Assembly (NCBI RefSeq): GCF_026626305.1
Contig: NZ_JAPNUE010000004.1
Coordinates: 124,001-188,000 of the forward strand
Source: Frigidibacter sp. RF13
GTDB taxonomy: Bacteria; Pseudomonadota; Alphaproteobacteria; Rhodobacterales; Rhodobacteraceae
Direction of reading: 5' to 3'
Length of the DNA stretch: 64,000 nt
The notes under the pieces were generated by a model. It saw nothing but the letters and a program-made list of their open reading frames with translations, was not told the origin of the DNA and made no database searches. This document shows, piece by piece, positions 62,085 through 64,000 of the stretch. The translations under genes were made by a program, and so were the position numbers. How positions within the stretch are numbered: the first letter of the stretch is position 1; the number at the start of each line of letters is the position of its first letter.

Positions 62085-63617
62085 ATGAAAGACATCCTTG
62101 AACAGCTCGAGGCGCGCCGGTCGGTCGCCCGTCAGGGCGGCGGGCAGCGTCGGATCGATGCCCAGCATGCGCGCGGCAAGCTGACGGCGCGGGAGCGGAT
62201 CGAGCTTCTACTCGACGAAGGGTCGTTCGAGGAATTCGACATGTTCGTCGCCCATCGCTGCACCGATTTCGGCATGGAGCAGGACCGCCCCTCGGGCGAC
62301 GGGGTGGTGACGGGCTGGGGCACGATCAACGGCCGCATGGTCTATGTCTTCTCTCAGGATTTCACCGTCTTCGGCGGTTCGCTCAGCGAAACCCATGCCC
62401 AGAAAATCTGCAAGATCATGGACATGGCGATGACGAACGGCGCGCCAGTGATCGGGCTGAACGATTCCGGCGGCGCGCGCATCCAGGAGGGCGTGGCATC
62501 GCTTGCCGGTTATGCTGAGGTCTTCCAGCGCAACATCATGGCCTCGGGCGTGGTGCCGCAGATATCTGTCATCATGGGGCCCTGTGCGGGCGGCGCGGTC
62601 TATTCCCCCGCCATGACCGACTTCATCTTCATGGTGAAGGACACGTCCTACATGTTCGTAACCGGCCCCGACGTGGTGAAGACGGTGACGAACGAGATCG
62701 TCACCGCCGAGGAGCTGGGCGGGGCATCAACACATACGAAGAAATCTTCTGTCGCCGACGGCGCGTTCGAAAACGACGTCGAGGCGCTCGCCGAAATCCG
62801 CAGGCTGTTCGACTTCCTGCCGCTCAACAACCGCGAGAAGGCGCCGACCCGGCCCTTCTTTGACGATCCGGCCCGTGTCGAGGCAAGCCTCGATACGCTG
62901 GTGCCCGACAACCCGAACCAGCCCTACGACATGAAGGAGCTGATACAGAAGGTCGCGGACGAGGGGGATTTCTTTGAGATTCAAAAGGATTACGCGGCGA
63001 ACATCATCTGCGGCTTCCTGCGCATAGAAGGCCAGACCGTAGGGGTCGTCGCCAACCAACCGATGGTGCTGGCCGGTTGCCTTGATATCGATTCAAGCCG
63101 CAAGGCCGCACGCTTCGTGCGCTTCTGCGATGCGTTCGAAATTCCGATCCTGACGCTTGTCGATGTGCCGGGCTTCCTGCCGGGCACCTCACAGGAGTAT
63201 GGCGGCGTCATCAAGCATGGGGCGAAACTGCTCTTCGCCTATGGCGAGGCGACGGTGCCGAAAGTTACGGTGATCACCCGCAAGGCCTATGGTGGCGCCT
63301 ATGACGTGATGGCGTCGAAGCATCTGCGCGGCGATTTCAACTATGCCTGGCCCACCGCCGAGATCGCCGTCATGGGCGCGAAGGGCGCGGTCGAGATCCT
63401 CTATCGTTCGGAGCTTGCCGACAAAGAGAAGATCGCGACCCGCACGAAGGACTATGAAGACCGTTTCGCCAATCCGTTCGTCGCTGCCGAAAAGGGCTTC
63501 ATCGACGAGGTGATCATGCCCCATTCCACCCGTCGCCGTGTGGCCCGCGCCTTCGCGAGCCTCAGGGGCAAGAAACTGACGAACCCCTGGAAGAAACACG
63601 ACAATATCCCGCTCTAG
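62085..63617 (+). CDS. pccB: Propionyl-CoA carboxylase, beta (carboxyltransferase) subunit
   Basis: 510 residues. Carboxyltransferase halves are recognisable: [20 protein letters not shown] and [20 protein letters not shown] in the first, [20 protein letters not shown] and [19 protein letters not shown] in the second. Transfers CO2 from biotin to propionyl-CoA, giving methylmalonyl-CoA, in the cytoplasm. The alpha (biotin) subunit gene is not in the window and may lie beyond the right edge. Confidence 0.96.
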   Translation: MKDILEQLEARRSVARQGGGQRRIDAQHARGKLTARERIELLLDEGSFEEFDMFVAHRCTDFGMEQDRPSGDGVVTGWGTINGRMVYVFSQDFTVFGGSLSETHAQKICKIMDMAMTNGAPVIGLNDSGGARIQEGVASLAGYAEVFQRNIMASGVVPQISVIMGPCAGGAVYSPAMTDFIFMVKDTSYMFVTGPDVVKTVTNEIVTAEELGGASTHTKKSSVADGAFENDVEALAEIRRLFDFLPLNNREKAPTRPFFDDPARVEASLDTLVPDNPNQPYDMKELIQKVADEGDFFEIQKDYAANIICGFLRIEGQTVGVVANQPMVLAGCLDIDSSRKAARFVRFCDAFEIPILTLVDVPGFLPGTSQEYGGVIKHGAKLLFAYGEATVPKVTVITRKAYGGAYDVMASKHLRGDFNYAWPTAEIAVMGAKGAVEILYRSELADKEKIATRTKDYEDRFANPFVAAEKGFIDEVIMPHSTRRRVARAFASLRGKKLTNPWKKHDNIPL

Positions 63618-63625
63618 GCCCGCCC

Positions 63626-64000
63626 GTGAAACTGTTCGCCGCCTCACTTACCCTGCTCGTGATGCCGCTGGCGGCGCTGGCCGAAGACGTCCCCATCCCC
63701 GTTCCCTCAGGACAGACCGTGACCTATTTCGAGACGATCCAGAATGCGCAGGGACCGGAGGGGCTAACCTACCGCTTTCGTTTCATCGCGCCCGCGATTG
63801 CGCGCGATGGCGGGACGATCGATGCCGATACGGCGCTTCTGGACATGGAATATCTGTGCAACACCTTCGCGCTGGGGGCGATCCCCTCGACCGGACCGCA
63901 GCCCGCACAAATCGTCGTCAGCCTGGCGGATAGGCCTGTGCCTTTCGGCGAGCCGGCCCCCGAGGCCACACAGTTCTTTGAGGCTTTCCGGCCTGAAGAC
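63626..64000 (+). CDS. Secreted protein, DUF6497-like (3' end cut by window edge)
   Basis: At least 125 codons from a GTG at 63626-63628, 8 bases after the pccB stop. Signal peptide KLFAASLTLLVMPLAALA, then a short domain beginning EDVPIPVPSGQTVTYFETIQ. Resembles DUF6497 proteins found after pccB in Rhodobacteraceae; I hold the family name loosely. An ATG at 63661 would be a shorter alternative but cuts the signal. Confidence 0.65.
   Translation, partial: MKLFAASLTLLVMPLAALAEDVPIPVPSGQTVTYFETIQNAQGPEGLTYRFRFIAPAIARDGGTIDADTALLDMEYLCNTFALGAIPSTGPQPAQIVVSLADRPVPFGEPAPEATQFFEAFRPED

Overview
This window looks like chromosome from a high-GC alphaproteobacterium of the Rhodobacteraceae/Paracoccaceae group. 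The support is gene content rather than any single marker: a ScfR/PccR-type regulator near pccB, a BetI-controlled choline operon with ChoXWV, tail-to-head purM-purN near rnd and sufE, a DUF1638 protein and corrinoid protein of the methylamine-methyltransferase type, a VPLPA-CTERM protein, many ATGA/GTGA start-stop overlaps and GC-rich REP-like elements. There is no rRNA, phage, insertion sequence or CRISPR array. One tRNA (anticodon CAU) is present.

Layout. 0-7.6 kb: a guanidino-group hydrolase of the DDAH type (cut by the left edge) and an M20 amidohydrolase, divergent from a LysR regulator, which is followed by a complete polyamine-type ABC importer (ATPase, Tat-exported binding protein, two permeases). 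7.6-19.3 kb: a tight leftward operon that reads, from its promoter, trimethylamine-dehydrogenase-like flavoprotein, MttB-family methyltransferase, CocE/S15 hydrolase, five-part peptide-type ABC importer, TetR regulator. 19.6-24.5 kb: tRNA and housekeeping genes (purM, purN, rnd, a lipoprotein, sufE). 24.5-26.1 kb: DUF1638 protein, a small membrane protein and a cognate corrinoid protein. 26.3-33.7 kb: radical SAM protein, HisN-type phosphatase, XRE regulator, quinone oxidoreductase, LysR, DUF1127, BI-1 family membrane protein and an arylsulfotransferase-like protein. 33.8-38.2 kb: rpmG, 8-oxoguanine deaminase, a flavin amine oxidase and guanine deaminase. 38.4-45.1 kb: mgtE, 5-FTHF cyclo-ligase, VPLPA-CTERM protein, YmdB phosphoesterase, SLC13-type permease, YebC. 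45.2-48.1 kb: ArgP-like regulator, ACT protein, LysE exporter, EamA transporter. 48.1-56.0 kb: choline import and oxidation to glycine betaine (choVWX, betI, betB, betA) with a serine/threonine dehydratase inserted between betB and betA. 56.1-64 kb: DUF1003, pabC-pabB, YdcH-like, PccR-like regulator, MFS exporter, DUF486, pccB and the start of a secreted protein.

The most interesting theme is degradation of N-methylated compounds. The 8-19 kb operon pairs a non-pyrrolysine MttB homologue with a flavin/Fe-S demethylase-like enzyme, a hydrolase and its own importer; a possible methyl acceptor (corrinoid protein) lies 6 kb further on, and the choline-to-betaine pathway is in the same window. The flavoenzyme keeps the Fe-S ligands of trimethylamine dehydrogenase but has lost its covalent-flavin cysteine and most of the aromatic bowl that binds trimethylamine, so the substrate is probably different and unknown. 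Regulatory DNA is unusually legible: a TetR-type dyad at 19308-19323, two BetI-type dyads, TTTGCAA sites upstream of pccR and pccB, and paired 26-bp palindromes between the flavoenzyme and methyltransferase genes.
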